Assembly: GCA_020881915.1 (NCBI GenBank)
Contig: JAJFPB010000006.1
Location: forward strand, 1,922,001-1,986,000
Reading direction: 5' to 3'
Length of the DNA stretch: 64,000 nucleotides
Origin: Paramyrothecium sp. XJ0827
Taxonomy: Eukaryota; Ascomycota; Sordariomycetes; Hypocreales; Stachybotryaceae
Position numbers and translations under genes: made by a program. How positions within the stretch are numbered: position 1 is the first letter of the stretch; the number at the start of each line of letters is the position of its first letter. Shown here in pieces: positions 33,431 through 44,047 of this stretch. Under the pieces are notes generated by a model. The model was not told where the DNA came from. It was given only the letters and a program-made list of their open reading frames with translations, and ran no database searches.

Positions 33431-35338
33431 ATGACGAAGCAAGATCTCGGCGAGTCGGACATCGCTACCGCCGTTGCGCGGCAGGACTCCAGGACGGAGG
33501 GCGATATCAAGGAGATCAGCCGCGCCGAGGAGCTGCAAAGGCAATATGGCGTCACGCAGCGTGGTCTGAAGCCGCGACATGTTCAGCTCATGGCCATTGG
33601 TGGTGCGATCGGCGTCGGTCTCTGGGTACGTACTCCTCTAGCTCCGTCCGGCTCCGGGCTCCGACTAACACGGTCCAGGTCGGCATTGGAACGGTCCTGC
33701 ACAAGGCCGGTCCCCTCTCTCTCATTCTCGGGTACACCTTTTGGGGTGCGTTCTTCGTCTGGCCTCTGTTCCTCTGCGTTGCCGAAATGTGCGCGTACCT
33801 TCCGATCCGTGGCTCCATCTTCGAACTTGGCTCTCGTCTGCTCCACCCCGCCGTTGGCTTCACCATGGGCTGGACCTACTTCTTCGCCGGAACCATGCTC
33901 ATCTGCGTGGAGTACAGTGCCGTCTCGACAGTAATGCAGTATTGGCTACCGAACGTTAATCCTGGAGCTTGGATTGCCATGGCCATGGTTGTCTGCATCC
34001 TGCTCAACGTGGTGGCGGTCAAGTTCTACGGCGAATCCGAGTTCATCATGGCCTCGTCCAAGATCATTCTGCTGTTCATGCTTGTTATGATTACTCTCGT
34101 TACCATGTCTGGAGGAAACCCTACTGGCGAGGCTTACGGCTTCCGTAACTGGAACGCTGGTGCCATGCACCCGTACTACGCCGAAGGCTCGACAGGCAAG
34201 TTCCTGGGCGTCTGGAGGTAATTATGACTCGATTTTTATATCAGGAACACCGCTAACAAGCTCAAGCGTCGTGATTTATGCAGCTTTCACTATTGCCGGC
34301 CCTGATTCCGTGGCGCTCGCTTCTGGAGAAATCCAGAATCCTCGACGAACCATTCCCCGTGTCGCGAGACTCGTTTTCTACCGCATCGTGGGTTTCTACG
34401 TCGTTGGTGTCACTGCCGTAGGAATCATCTGCTCCTCACGCGATCCCAACCTAGTAGATGCTATTGAGAACGGCGGTGGTGCCGCTGGTTCCAGTCCTTG
34501 GGTTGTGGGCATCACCAACCTCGGAATCGGCACTCTCCCCCATGTCATCAACGCCTTCATTCTTTTCTCTGGATGGTGAGTCAAAACGCCCTAAAAGTTA
34601 ATTGGTTAGCTAAAACTAACAATCACAGGTCTTGTGGTAACGCCTACCTTTACAACTCGTCCCGCACTCTTTACAGCTTGGCTCAGGGTACGTTGCAATA
34701 TTGACATCTCAGCTGCGGATCTTGGTACTAACATGACCGCAGATGGACAAGCACCCAAGTTCCTCCTCAAGTGCACAAAGAACGGTATTCCCATCTACTG
34801 CGTCGGCATCGTCTCGCTCATCACCTGCATCACCTTCCTGGTCACCTCCAACTCCGCCCTCGAAGTTTTCCTGTGGTTCGTCGACCTGACCACCACCGCT
34901 CTCATCGCGACCTATGCCCTCATGCTCATCGTCTATATTGCCTGGCACCGCGCCCGTAGGGCTCAGGGCATCACCAACGACATGCTGCCCTACGCTGCTC
35001 CCTTCACCCCATACATTGCCTACTGGGCCATGATCTTGGTCTGCTCTATGCTCATCTTCGTTGGCTTCGACGTCTTCGCGCCCTTCGAAATTCGCGGCTT
35101 CATTACCCGCTACTTTGCTCTGGCCTACTCTTTCGTCATGTTCGGCGTCGGCTACATCATGTACTCGAGGAAGGGCTACAGGGGATTCACCCGCCCGGAG
35201 GACGCCGATCTCATTACTGGCAAGGCCGAAGTGGACGCGGAGTGCAGGCACTGGGAGGAGGGTGGCCTCGAGGAGAACGAGAAGGCCAGGCTTGCCGAGA
35301 TGAGCTTTGTCCGCCGACAATGGGAGAAGATGTGGTAA
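33431..35338 (+). CDS. Amino-acid permease (APC superfamily), 565 aa
   Basis: Exons 33431-33625, 33679-34217, 34267-34575, 34629-34687, 34743-35338; phases agree. This is a plasma-membrane proton/amino-acid symporter of the fungal AAT type. The N-terminal cytosolic tail (about 50 residues) ends in QRGLKPRHVQLMAIGGAIGVGLW, the family signature at the first membrane helix. About twelve hydrophobic helices follow, with FTIAGPDSVALASGEIQNPRRTIPR in the middle, a classic AAT loop. The C-terminal tail is charged and cytosolic. Introns are 49-55 bases with good branch sites. Substrate cannot be read from sequence. Next to a ureohydrolase and a Zn2Cys6 gene with shared promoter motifs, a guanidino compound or an amino acid such as arginine or GABA is a reasonable guess. 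Confidence 0.92.
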
Positions 35339-35587
35339 GGACGCTTTCTTAGGCGTCTCGTGTCATCTAGTGTATCAAGACAACTTACGACTTAATGTGA
35401 TATTATACAACTCGAATTTGCACCAAATCAATGCAAGTAATTGCACTCCAATTTTCTCCCACATCTAGCAATAGCTCTTTGGGACCACCAACCCCGAGCG
35501 CAATTAAAACATCATTGACCTTGGTAGTTGAGAACAATTAGATATCCATGACTAGATGAAAATGTAGCTGTGTTACTCGTCTGACCG

Positions 35588-37760
35588 TCAGCAGATTTGA
35601 TAGATGTCACGGAAATGCCCCTTTCCATTAAAGTCCCCAAAGACCGCCACGGCATGAGGCTTTCGTGTGTCCTCCACCGTCGCGCTTTCGTGCGACCCGT
35701 CCACCATGAATCGAATGGCCTTTCCCCGATGCCGATCTTTCTGTATGATTTGCAGGGATGACTTGACGTATAACCATGGAAATCTGTCAGCCTCCGTCTC
35801 TTCATTCTCAACAAGGCGTGGTACCAAGTGCTCAAGCAAGATGGTTGTCGTCTGTGAGCCCTCGCTGAGTAAAGCCGTCATCACCAATACTTCGTCAACA
35901 GAAATTGTCGTGAATTTAGCCCGTTTCATTGACGTGCCGCATGCGAGGCCGAGCACCATGTTTCCCCACATTTGCGTGGCAGAGGCTGTAGCTGAAGAGT
36001 CAAAGAGAGAACGTAAGTAGGCACACGTCATGCGAGAAAGCAAATAGAGGAGATAATTGACGGCCTTGTCCTCGTCAGGTATACGATAAGTTGGGAGCGG
36101 GTCGAAAGGGGAAACGATGATAAAGTCTTCGTTGGATCCTGCTCGTAGACTGGGAACTTCGTCTGTTGAGAGTGCTGAATGCCACTTGTTGAGTTGGGCG
36201 TTAATATCGTCACACGCCTTCAATACTTGGTCTTTTGTCAAGTTGCCGTGGTGGTAATCATTTTGTCGAGCTTGTCGTTGGTCGGCATCCCGATTGAGCA
36301 CCGTTCGAAGCCACTGGCCTGATTGTCTCGCGCCACTCTCTGATGGTTCTTGATTCGCCGGAGGCTTGAATGTTGCTTCCACTGCATATCGAGTATGCAT
36401 CTTCCACACCCTGAGCAGAATATCACGAATGGTGAGCTCAGGACTCAATGAGTGAAAAATCTCATGGCCGTCAATGTCGCTAGCCCCTGTACGTGTCGGC
36501 ATGCTGATGAACCGTTTATCGCACCGAAGAAGCCTCCAAGCCTTGAGCAGCTCGGGATTGGAAGCAAGTTTCGGTTGAATTTTGGAAGCAATCAAGTCCA
36601 AGTTGTATACCTGGTGCCGAACACCCAACGAGGTTCCTGCTTGGATCTCGTGATAAGCAAGAATCAGAGAAGCTCCAGCTAGCGACTCGCCTTGCGGTAC
36701 ATGTGGGCCGTCCAAGTCGTAGATTCTCTCCCTTATCTCACTTAGAGCTGTTTGGTAGTAGCACTGACTCTTTTGAGCATGTTCAATCAGCCCTATCTCT
36801 CCGCCCCCTCGAGATAAGACATCCTTGTGTCTCAGGGCTGTTGCCGCTGAGAGTGTCAAGATCGCGGAGCGAAAGCACGCATCATTGCGATACCAGGATG
36901 CAAACTCGAGTGAAACGGGGAGTCTTTTGCTGATTTCGTGCTCGAAAAAGCCCACGAACAATTCCTCGGTTGTCTGGAAAGGGCTCCACATGTCTAGATG
37001 AGCGGATTCGTGTATGTTCGACGGTCTGTTTATTGCTGTGCTCAACAACTCTTCGATATCATCCAACCCAGAGGCGGGTGATGTGAAGTTGCTGAGAAAT
37101 GTGCTGGGTGAATCAGGGTCTGCCTCCAACTCAGGTAGATAGGTTGACGTTGCACTTTGCGCTGCTTGGTCGTCAACTAAGTCGGTCGACAAACTGACCG
37201 AGTTCCCAGTTCTGATGCCTTCCCCTGCAATGGAAGACATATTGGTCCGGGGAGATCTTTGTTGAAAGATATCATTAGGGGTGAAATGTATAGATGCCTC
37301 GCTAAGAGGCTGCCAACTCTCGGAAACAAGGAGGCCAGTCTGCTGGTCTAAGCTCATTGGAAGGAGGCGCTGTTCTTTTACACCGGGCAGTATAGAATCT
37401 TGCTGCGCCATGCACTGATTCTGCTCCCTATGACCGGCATCCGCACGACGAAGCACAGACCAACGTTTGGCTTCAACCTTCCTCGAAGTGTCGGCGGTTT
37501 GTCGCGTAACATCTTTGAAGACGATCGGCCGTTGATAGCCACTGCATCGGAGACCACGTCGTTGACAGGCTGCACATTCTGGGGTTGTTTGGTCACACTA
37601 AACATGGTTGAACGTCAGCATCTTGCGATCCGCCAAGACAAGGGAAATTTACCTTTCGCCGGCGATTGCGACATTGCTGGCAACCGACACGCTGGCGGGG
37701 GGCATTCAAAGTCTGTTCATAAGCGTCGGTGGATCGTGCATTGCCAGAGGGGGACTGCAT
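35588..37760 (-). CDS. Zn2Cys6 transcription factor, Fungal_trans_2 type, 705 aa
   Basis: Exons 37760-37653 and 37597-35588 (55-base intron with GCTGAC branch). The splice falls inside the zinc cluster: Cys27, Cys30, then Cys37, Cys44, Cys47 and Cys54 (CQQCRNRRRK joined to CDQTTPECAAC). Without this intron the main frame looks like a regulator lacking a DNA-binding domain, so the small first exon matters. The remainder looks like the Fungal_trans_2 (PF11951) family, with ELFVGFFEHEIS, WYRNDACFRSAILTLSAATALRH and GASLILAYHEIQAG as landmarks. I chose Met at 37760; the frame is open to 37865. The 3' ends of this gene and of the permease face each other. Target genes unknown; the next genes downstream (38.3-45.3 kb) are candidates by position only. 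Confidence 0.88.
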
Positions 37761-38302
37761 CGTAAAGCGGATGCAGATGGGTGAGCAGGAATTGCCCCTA
37801 AATCGAGGTTGAAAGAGTAAGAGATTCGAGAGATCTGAAAGAACGGAGGGCGGGCGTCGGACCATAGCGTAAGTTCGAAGGTCAGTCTATGAACTGTTTA
37901 GGGGTAGCGGCGCGTTTCTTCACCTACTTAGGAATAGCTTCACCATCCACCATATCCACCATCATGCGGCGCCGAGTCCAGGACGGAAGGCCTCTGAATG
38001 CCGTGCTTTTCTAGGCTTTTCAGATGATGGGAGCTTCATGGTGTGAATGGATGGCTGTAGTGGGCCGACTTTTGTTCCTTGCATCTACTTCTTAATAACG
38101 CTTAAGGCGGTACATAAAGAAATGGCAATGACAAGGGCATGAGGGACCAGACAGCCACAAAGTTGAGTGACTCTAGCGGGAGAAACGACAAGGGTTTTGA
38201 ATAAGATTTTCAGGCAGTTTGTCAAATGGCAGACCTTATAACCCGGGACTGGATATTTTTTTCTAAATACATGGCTCATCTACAAGGTTCTAAGGAACAG
38301 CT
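37761..38302. other. Intergenic spacer
   Basis: Promoter side of the Zn2Cys6 gene and 3' side of the aminotransferase-like gene. No gene or marked motif seen. Confidence 0.45.
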
Positions 38303-39811
38303 CTAGTGAAGTTGGAGCACGTAAGACTTCCTTGAAGTCTCCCGTAGGCAATGGTAATCGCATTCGATCATCTTCGTCGTTCCATCAAGCTCCCCCAGAG
38401 CCTCCACTAAGCTTTTCAACCCAACATCCACGGCACTCATGCCATAATTCAGCCGGAAAGCTCCTGGTCGGGCAGGGGAGCAAGTCTGTGAAGTAGGTCA
38501 ATGTAAGTGCGCAGTGTGGGAGGAATCATCGATTCTTACTGTTTCGGTCTCCAGCGATACGTTGCGGCGTAGGAGAAACTTGATGAGATTGGTTTCGGTG
38601 GAGTTCTCGCCGTCCTGAAAGTAGCGCAACCATTCGGATAGATCGACAACCAGGGCTGAACCAAGTTGCGGAGAAGAGATGCACGATATCTCGTGGCTTT
38701 TCAAGAACATTTCTGTGCGCTCGCGATTCCGCTGGAGTCGCTTATGATATTTGGAGAGAAACCGCTTGATGAATTTCGTGTCTGACAGTAGTTTCGAACC
38801 TACGAGAATGTTCAAGCTCGACTCTTGAGCTGATGTGCTATTCAACAGTCAGTTTTGATACATTCGTGTTTGGAGGGTAATTTACCTGCAAAAAAGAGGA
38901 TTGTTATACATGCTTTGATCATAAGTAAACAAAAACCCGGTGAGCAGACCAATTAAGCCAAAGTCCTGGCTCAAATTCGTTAGGACCATGGAAAAAAGAT
39001 TGGGCGCAGCAGCATCGTACCTTACTCAATCCCCACAGAACCTGAATGTTCTCAAAACTGCTTTGCTCGAGATTTAAACTTAAGACGCTGTTGAAAGCGG
39101 CCCCAAAAGCCAAGGCATTTGTCTCATCGACTATGAGGCGAGCCCCTGTTTTGGATGCTAGAGATGCCAGCTCATTCAAGACACCCGTGCAGCAACGCTT
39201 CTTTAAGGAAGGCAGGGGATTCGTGATGAGAACAGCAGCCACTTTGCCACCAAACTCGTTTGTTTGACGTATCGCATCTTTGAGTAGACTACTGATATTG
39301 CAAGAGCAATTTTCTTCAAGGTTGGAGGTGGTTTTGTCATCGGAACTGTTCTCCAAAGAGATTCTTACGATCTCAATGCCATTTCTGGACTTCAGGTTGT
39401 ATGTGGAGGTGGCTGCGATGATTATTGTGTCTCCCTCGATTGCGACATCGAATGCGAGTGTGTCAAGTAGGCCTTCGACACTGCTGCTGACCAGGACGTT
39501 GTCTGTTCTCAATGGGTGGCGAATTTTGAATTGTGAGTTTGCGAACGCAGCAGCGGCAGCTTGAAGTTCTTTCGCCCTGTCGACGTCGGATTGTAAACCT
39601 GAGCAGGAGTAAGTAATTGTAAGACTTAATGACAGGTCTGAAAGTGGGACATACACTTTTGAGTTTCGTCACGTTTTACCTTTCGGCTGAGCCACTTTTC
39701 GACGTCTTGTAGCATTATGTCGTTGACGGCCGACCCGAGATTGATGATATCAGAGGAGTTCTTTGGGACATCAAGCCCAGCATTTGCCATATTTGCGCTC
39801 ATTTTGGCCAT
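38303..39811 (-). CDS. Aminotransferase I/II (ACC-synthase-like), altered site, 431 aa
   Basis: Exons 39811-39655, 39598-39021, 38965-38886, 38837-38540, 38485-38303; all phases agree. The fold is that of PLP enzymes near 1-aminocyclopropane-1-carboxylate synthase: INLGSAVNDIMLQDVEKWL at the start, RTDNVLVSSSVEGLLDTLAF, LIVDETNALAFG, WGLSKDFG with the lysine that would bind PLP (Lys245, last codon of exon 2), and PGAFRLNYG near the end. Several positions differ from the canonical site as I know it. The Tyr of the DE-Y-ALS block is Asn (DETNALA), the phosphate-binding Arg after SKDFGL-G is Leu (LIGLLTG), and NPHNPLG has become NPLPSLK. The frame is intact, so it may have a new role or be losing function. 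No signal peptide. Fold confident, activity doubtful. Confidence 0.82.
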
Positions 39812-40756
39812 GGCTAATTCTGATGCGAGAGGGTGTTAGCTGCGTGGTACGTCCTGGACTTTCTTTATGCTGTAGAGTTTGACATGAAGTGATTGCAATT
39901 TCGAGTACGTCAGAATTTTAAGCGCAATACTGCCGACTTAAATATTCACACTTCTAATGAAGGTCGCGGATATCTGCTGCATCTGGAATGCCCAAGAATT
40001 TCCTAAACAGGAAATTTTTATCGCCGCCCCACCACGGCGCACCAAAACCCACATGGCATGAGAATTTGGTGATTCACGAAGCCAGGGTTGAGGGCTCCAT
40101 GTATTAGTTGTTGAGCGCCGGTTTCCATACAAGCAAAGGATCTGGTATGACTACGGAAGAAGAGTATGAGTTTATTAATGATGAAGAAGGGTAGTTGCTC
40201 ATCCTGGTCATATCAGCCAAAGCGACTTTGAACGTAGGCAAGTGTTGAGCAAAAATCACGGACTGCAAAACGGTCGATCGTAAATAGTATTAGGAAATTG
40301 AAAGAAAAACTAAATAAAAATACAATAATTCTTAAATAAAAATAAAAATATTTTCTAAGGATTTTTACAGAATTTATTTTAAATTTTTAATAGATCTATT
40401 TACAAGAAAACCTACTACTTCTTCTCTGTTCAATGAGGTTCATAAGTACGGGGGAAAACCCGAGAGGAAAAAGAGAAAAAGAACGTAGTGTACAGGAATT
40501 ACAACTTTTCACCGACTTCTTATCGCTCGTTGCTACATTATCCATTAGCTGCGCGTTGACAAGTGGTGCTGAGTTGGCGAGAAAGTCGTCGCATGTCAAC
40601 TCCCGCATTCTCCCTAGCCTGTCAAAGGCGTCCAATGAAATTCTGTCGCGGCGCGTTCCGGACTCCGGACCAAATACTCCTAATGTCAAATTATGGCACG
40701 CTCACATCTAAAATTTCTCTCATCATCCTCAATACTTATCAATTGCAAGACTGAAA
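39812..40756. other. Intergenic spacer with AT-rich island
   Basis: 40265-40415 is strongly AT-rich with runs such as AAATAAAAATAAAAATA. No gene supported. The right end is the promoter of the hydrolase at 40757. Confidence 0.5.
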
Positions 40757-41728
40757 ATGTCTAGCTTACCTACATTGGTGCTTGTTCCCGGCTCTTGGCA
40801 TAAAGGCAGCTGCTACGACAAGATCATCAAGATCCTACAGGAAAAGCACAAGTTAAAGTGCACCTCATTCAATCTTCCTTCAACGGCGGATAGCCCCGCT
40901 GCGACCTTTAAAGATGATGTCGACGCCGCTCGTGAAGTTATTGCGAAGGAGATCAACGAAGGCCGGGATGTGGTAGTCATTGCTCACTCTTATGGCGGCA
41001 TGGTCGGCAACAGTGCCATCAAAGGTTTTGCGAGGCCACGAGCCACCACTGCCGTCAGCTCACATGGTGCTCAAGGAATAGCGCAACCGTCAGCGGGTCA
41101 CGTCGTGGGCTTGATCCTTATTGCCTCTGGCTTCACACTGACTGGTCTCTCTTTCATGGACCCCTTCTTCGGCCGCCCGCCCCCTGCTTGGCGAATCAAC
41201 AAGGAGACTGGCTTTGCCGATCTTGTTGCGCCTCCTCGCGAACTTTTTTACCATGACCTGCCTGTAGAGGAAGCAGACTACTGGGTCTCTCAGCTTACCA
41301 CTCAAAGCCTCAAAGCATTGTTTGAGGGTGGCGAGTACGCATATGGAGGTTGGCAGGACGTGCCTGTGTGGTACATCGGCACGATCGAGGATCAAGGCTT
41401 GCCGGTACTGGTGCAGCGCATGCAGGTCGGGATGGCAAGGGAAATGGGCGGTCAGGTGGTGCACAGAGAGTTGCAGACCAGTCACTCTCCGTTCCTGAGC
41501 CAGCCAGATGAGACGACAGACATCATCGTCGAGGCAGTCGAGGCATTTACTGGCAAACCAGTTGAAGTTGAAGTGACGAGTAGGCCAGTCAACAGAATCG
41601 CCATTCCAGAGGCTAGACTATTACAGCCTTTTACGTGGTTCAAGTTTGGCTTGCCAAAGATTTTTGGTCGCTTCCTGGGAAGGTGCATACTTTCATTCTA
41701 TTGGGGTAGACGACTATTCAGGTCTTGA
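40757..41728 (+). CDS. Alpha/beta hydrolase, 323 aa
   Basis: A single exon from the ATG at 40757. Alpha/beta-hydrolase-fold protein of the AB_hydrolase_6-like group. LVLVPGSWHKGSCYDKI supplies the oxyanion-hole HG-like region (here GSWHKG), and AHSYGGMVGN is the nucleophile elbow with Ser in G/H-x-S-x-G context. The acid is probably the Asp/Glu in YIGTIEDQGLP, and the histidine is in TSHSPFLSQP. There is no signal peptide. The C-terminal 50 residues (FKFGLPKIFGRFLGRCILSF) are hydrophobic and extend past the usual end, so they may bind a membrane. Relatives act on esters or metabolite intermediates. It lies between an aminotransferase-like and an NmrA-like gene, as in many fungal metabolic clusters, though no backbone synthase is present here. 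Substrate unknown. Confidence 0.85.
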   Translation: MSSLPTLVLVPGSWHKGSCYDKIIKILQEKHKLKCTSFNLPSTADSPAATFKDDVDAAREVIAKEINEGRDVVVIAHSYGGMVGNSAIKGFARPRATTAVSSHGAQGIAQPSAGHVVGLILIASGFTLTGLSFMDPFFGRPPPAWRINKETGFADLVAPPRELFYHDLPVEEADYWVSQLTTQSLKALFEGGEYAYGGWQDVPVWYIGTIEDQGLPVLVQRMQVGMAREMGGQVVHRELQTSHSPFLSQPDETTDIIVEAVEAFTGKPVEVEVTSRPVNRIAIPEARLLQPFTWFKFGLPKIFGRFLGRCILSFYWGRRLFRS

Positions 41729-42907
41729 CAGGCTGCCTGATGCGGTTGCGCTCCGACTGTATCATACTTCGTCTCGACTCTATGTATCATACTGTAACAT
41801 CACCTCAATTAAGAAACTCTCCCAAACATACTGCCATTGGAAATTAACGAGCATTCAGCTTTGGAAGCCACAGCAAGAAATTGCATACCAGTTTGTTATG
41901 GGGGCTCCTGCCACCGCCTGGCGAGCCCACCCGAGTGGTTCGTTCAGCTCTTTGACCGTTAGCGTCCCGATTTGCCCTAAGAAGTAGAGGAAGAGTTCGG
42001 TGCTTTAGATGTCGCTTGTTCTTGTCGCCTGATCGAAGATAGCAGCCAGTTAGTAGAGAAGGCGGAGAGGATATGGAAGGCGAACCAAGCCTAAGTCAAA
42101 ATGCTGGAGAGGGAAAGGGAACAGAAAGACTTTTCCAAGTTGGGCTCTATTAACATACGGCTCCTAGCCGCTTATTACCTACAAAAAAAGTACAACGCCC
42201 AGGATAATTCCGCCTGCCTTTACAGCGACTTCTCCACTTGGTTCTGTGAAGAGCAGATTGCGGACCCGAACATGAAATCCAACCAGGTTAACGCTACAGT
42301 GGAATTCCTTCAATCTGAGGGGGTAGCTATGGCTCCTATGCCGCTGCTCATTTGACGTGTCTTACGACCTTTTGACAAGGAAGCAAGTGCGGGACCCCTG
42401 GCTACATCATGGATTCATCTTGAAGCTTCTGACTTGCCTAGGGGCACTGCTTAAGTTAACTCAGTGAAACAGACTTCTGGCACCTCGATGAATAAATACC
42501 ACAGCATCTCTTTCAGTCTCTGATCATCCCTGTTTGTCTGTGCCATTGATGTTCAAATATAAAACTATCACTTGGACTTCTCTCGAAACGGCTATGTTGA
42601 TTCGTCCGCAAAGGCAGGACAAGAAGTTTGAGACGGGGTTGGCTTGAAGACAAGCCGAACCATTAATCGATGTCCATGAGGATTCTCTCATAACGTATCT
42701 CGGCAATTCGGCACTGGCATAAGCGTAAGCGACTGCCGCCTCGGAATCCCACCCGGACAGGGGCCCGCGTCTCAGGGCGGACTTCCGCCTTAAAGTGGGT
42801 CCATTCACGGCTTCAAAACCCCAGGCAGCCGCACCCTCTGCTTTGCCTTGGTGCCCAAGTCAATTCCGTCAACACATTCCACCATCCAACGGTCCAATAA
42901 CAGCAAC
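41729..42907. other. Intergenic spacer, possible small ORF
   Basis: No recognised gene. The frame at 42101-42355 (84 aa, with RLLAAYYLQKKYNAQDN) has plausible composition, but no intron partners and no known domain. I leave it unannotated. Confidence 0.4.
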
Positions 42908-43917
42908 ATGGAGCAGATAAAAAAAGTCGCCATCTTTGGGGTAGCTCTCTCAGCTGGCCTTGATCAAATGCGCCCGCACTAACCATTACAGGCCTCGGGT
43001 AATTTCGGTGCCCCAATCACTGCAGCGCTTAACAAAGCAGGATTTGACGTGACTGTCATTAGTCGCCAAGAGTCCACATCCACGTTTCCGCTAGGACTAC
43101 AAGTCATCAAGACGCCTTACACCCTCCAAGACTTGACCAGAGCATTGGCGGGCCAGGATGCCGCCGTGTGCGCTGTTGGACCCGCGGGCATAAGCCTACA
43201 ATCCACGATGATTGACGCCGCAGAGGCGGCCGGCGTCAAGCGATTCATTTTGGATGACTTTGGCTGGGGGCCAGACTTCAAAGGTTTCCCCGAATTTGGG
43301 GCTATCCGTGATCAGCGAATCGCCGGCGTGGATCATGCCAAGGCGCGCGCTGCAGCAAATAAGACATTTACATGGACGAGTATCGCGACTGGCAACCCGA
43401 TAGACTGGGTAAGTAACAAGAACCTGCATAGTTTCAGAATTGAACTAACAAGTAAAAGGCGTTGAAAAAATTCCCACTCATGGGCTTCGACGTATCTCAA
43501 AACTCTGCCATCATCTATGATTCCGGGACGGAGTCCTTCACAGGCACTACTCTGGAGGGAATCGGCCAGGCGGTAGTTGGGGTGCTCAAAAATCCTCAAG
43601 AGACGAGGAACCGTGTTGTCAAGGTCATGTCCATAAAGACTTGTCAAAACGACCTACTAGAAGCGTTCAGAGCTGAGACGGAGCAAGAGTGGACCATTCA
43701 TCGATCAACAACAAAAGAACTCACAGAAGGGGGACGAGACAAGCTAAAAAATGGTAACAGGGGCTGGACACTAGATTTGGCAGTTGCTCAGCTTCTCACG
43801 GAAGGGCAAGGGTTCGGCCGAGTTGCGCCGTCAAGAGATGAATCTGATTCCGATTTACTGGGGGTAGCTGGCGTATCCCTTCAAGGGCTCGTGACCGGTA
43901 TTTTAGACTCAAAGTAA
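42908..43917 (+). CDS. NmrA-like NAD(P)-binding protein, 302 aa
   Basis: Exons 42908-42940, 42992-43408, 43459-43917; phases agree. The tiny first exon encodes MEQIKKVAIFG, and the splice falls within the dinucleotide-binding turn (G-ASGNFG, residues 11-17), so a frame-only reading misses it. FDVTVISRQES follows, at the end of the second strand where NADPH specificity is set; the Arg suggests NADPH. DAAVCAVGP and KRFILDDFGWGPD are typical of the isoflavone-reductase/NmrA family. The lysine of the reductase-type active site is not clear. Members either reduce small metabolites or sense NAD(P) as regulators. No signal peptide. Family confident, role open. Confidence 0.88.
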
Positions 43918-44047
43918 TGCTAAAATTCACAAACTCCCAAAACAATGATTTCCAAACTTGCTTTCATGCTCTGCTCGTGCAATGTAAATAGCTCCTGCCT
44001 TGACTACGCCATACCACAGCCCTCAACCCCACGATCCCTCCTTGTCC

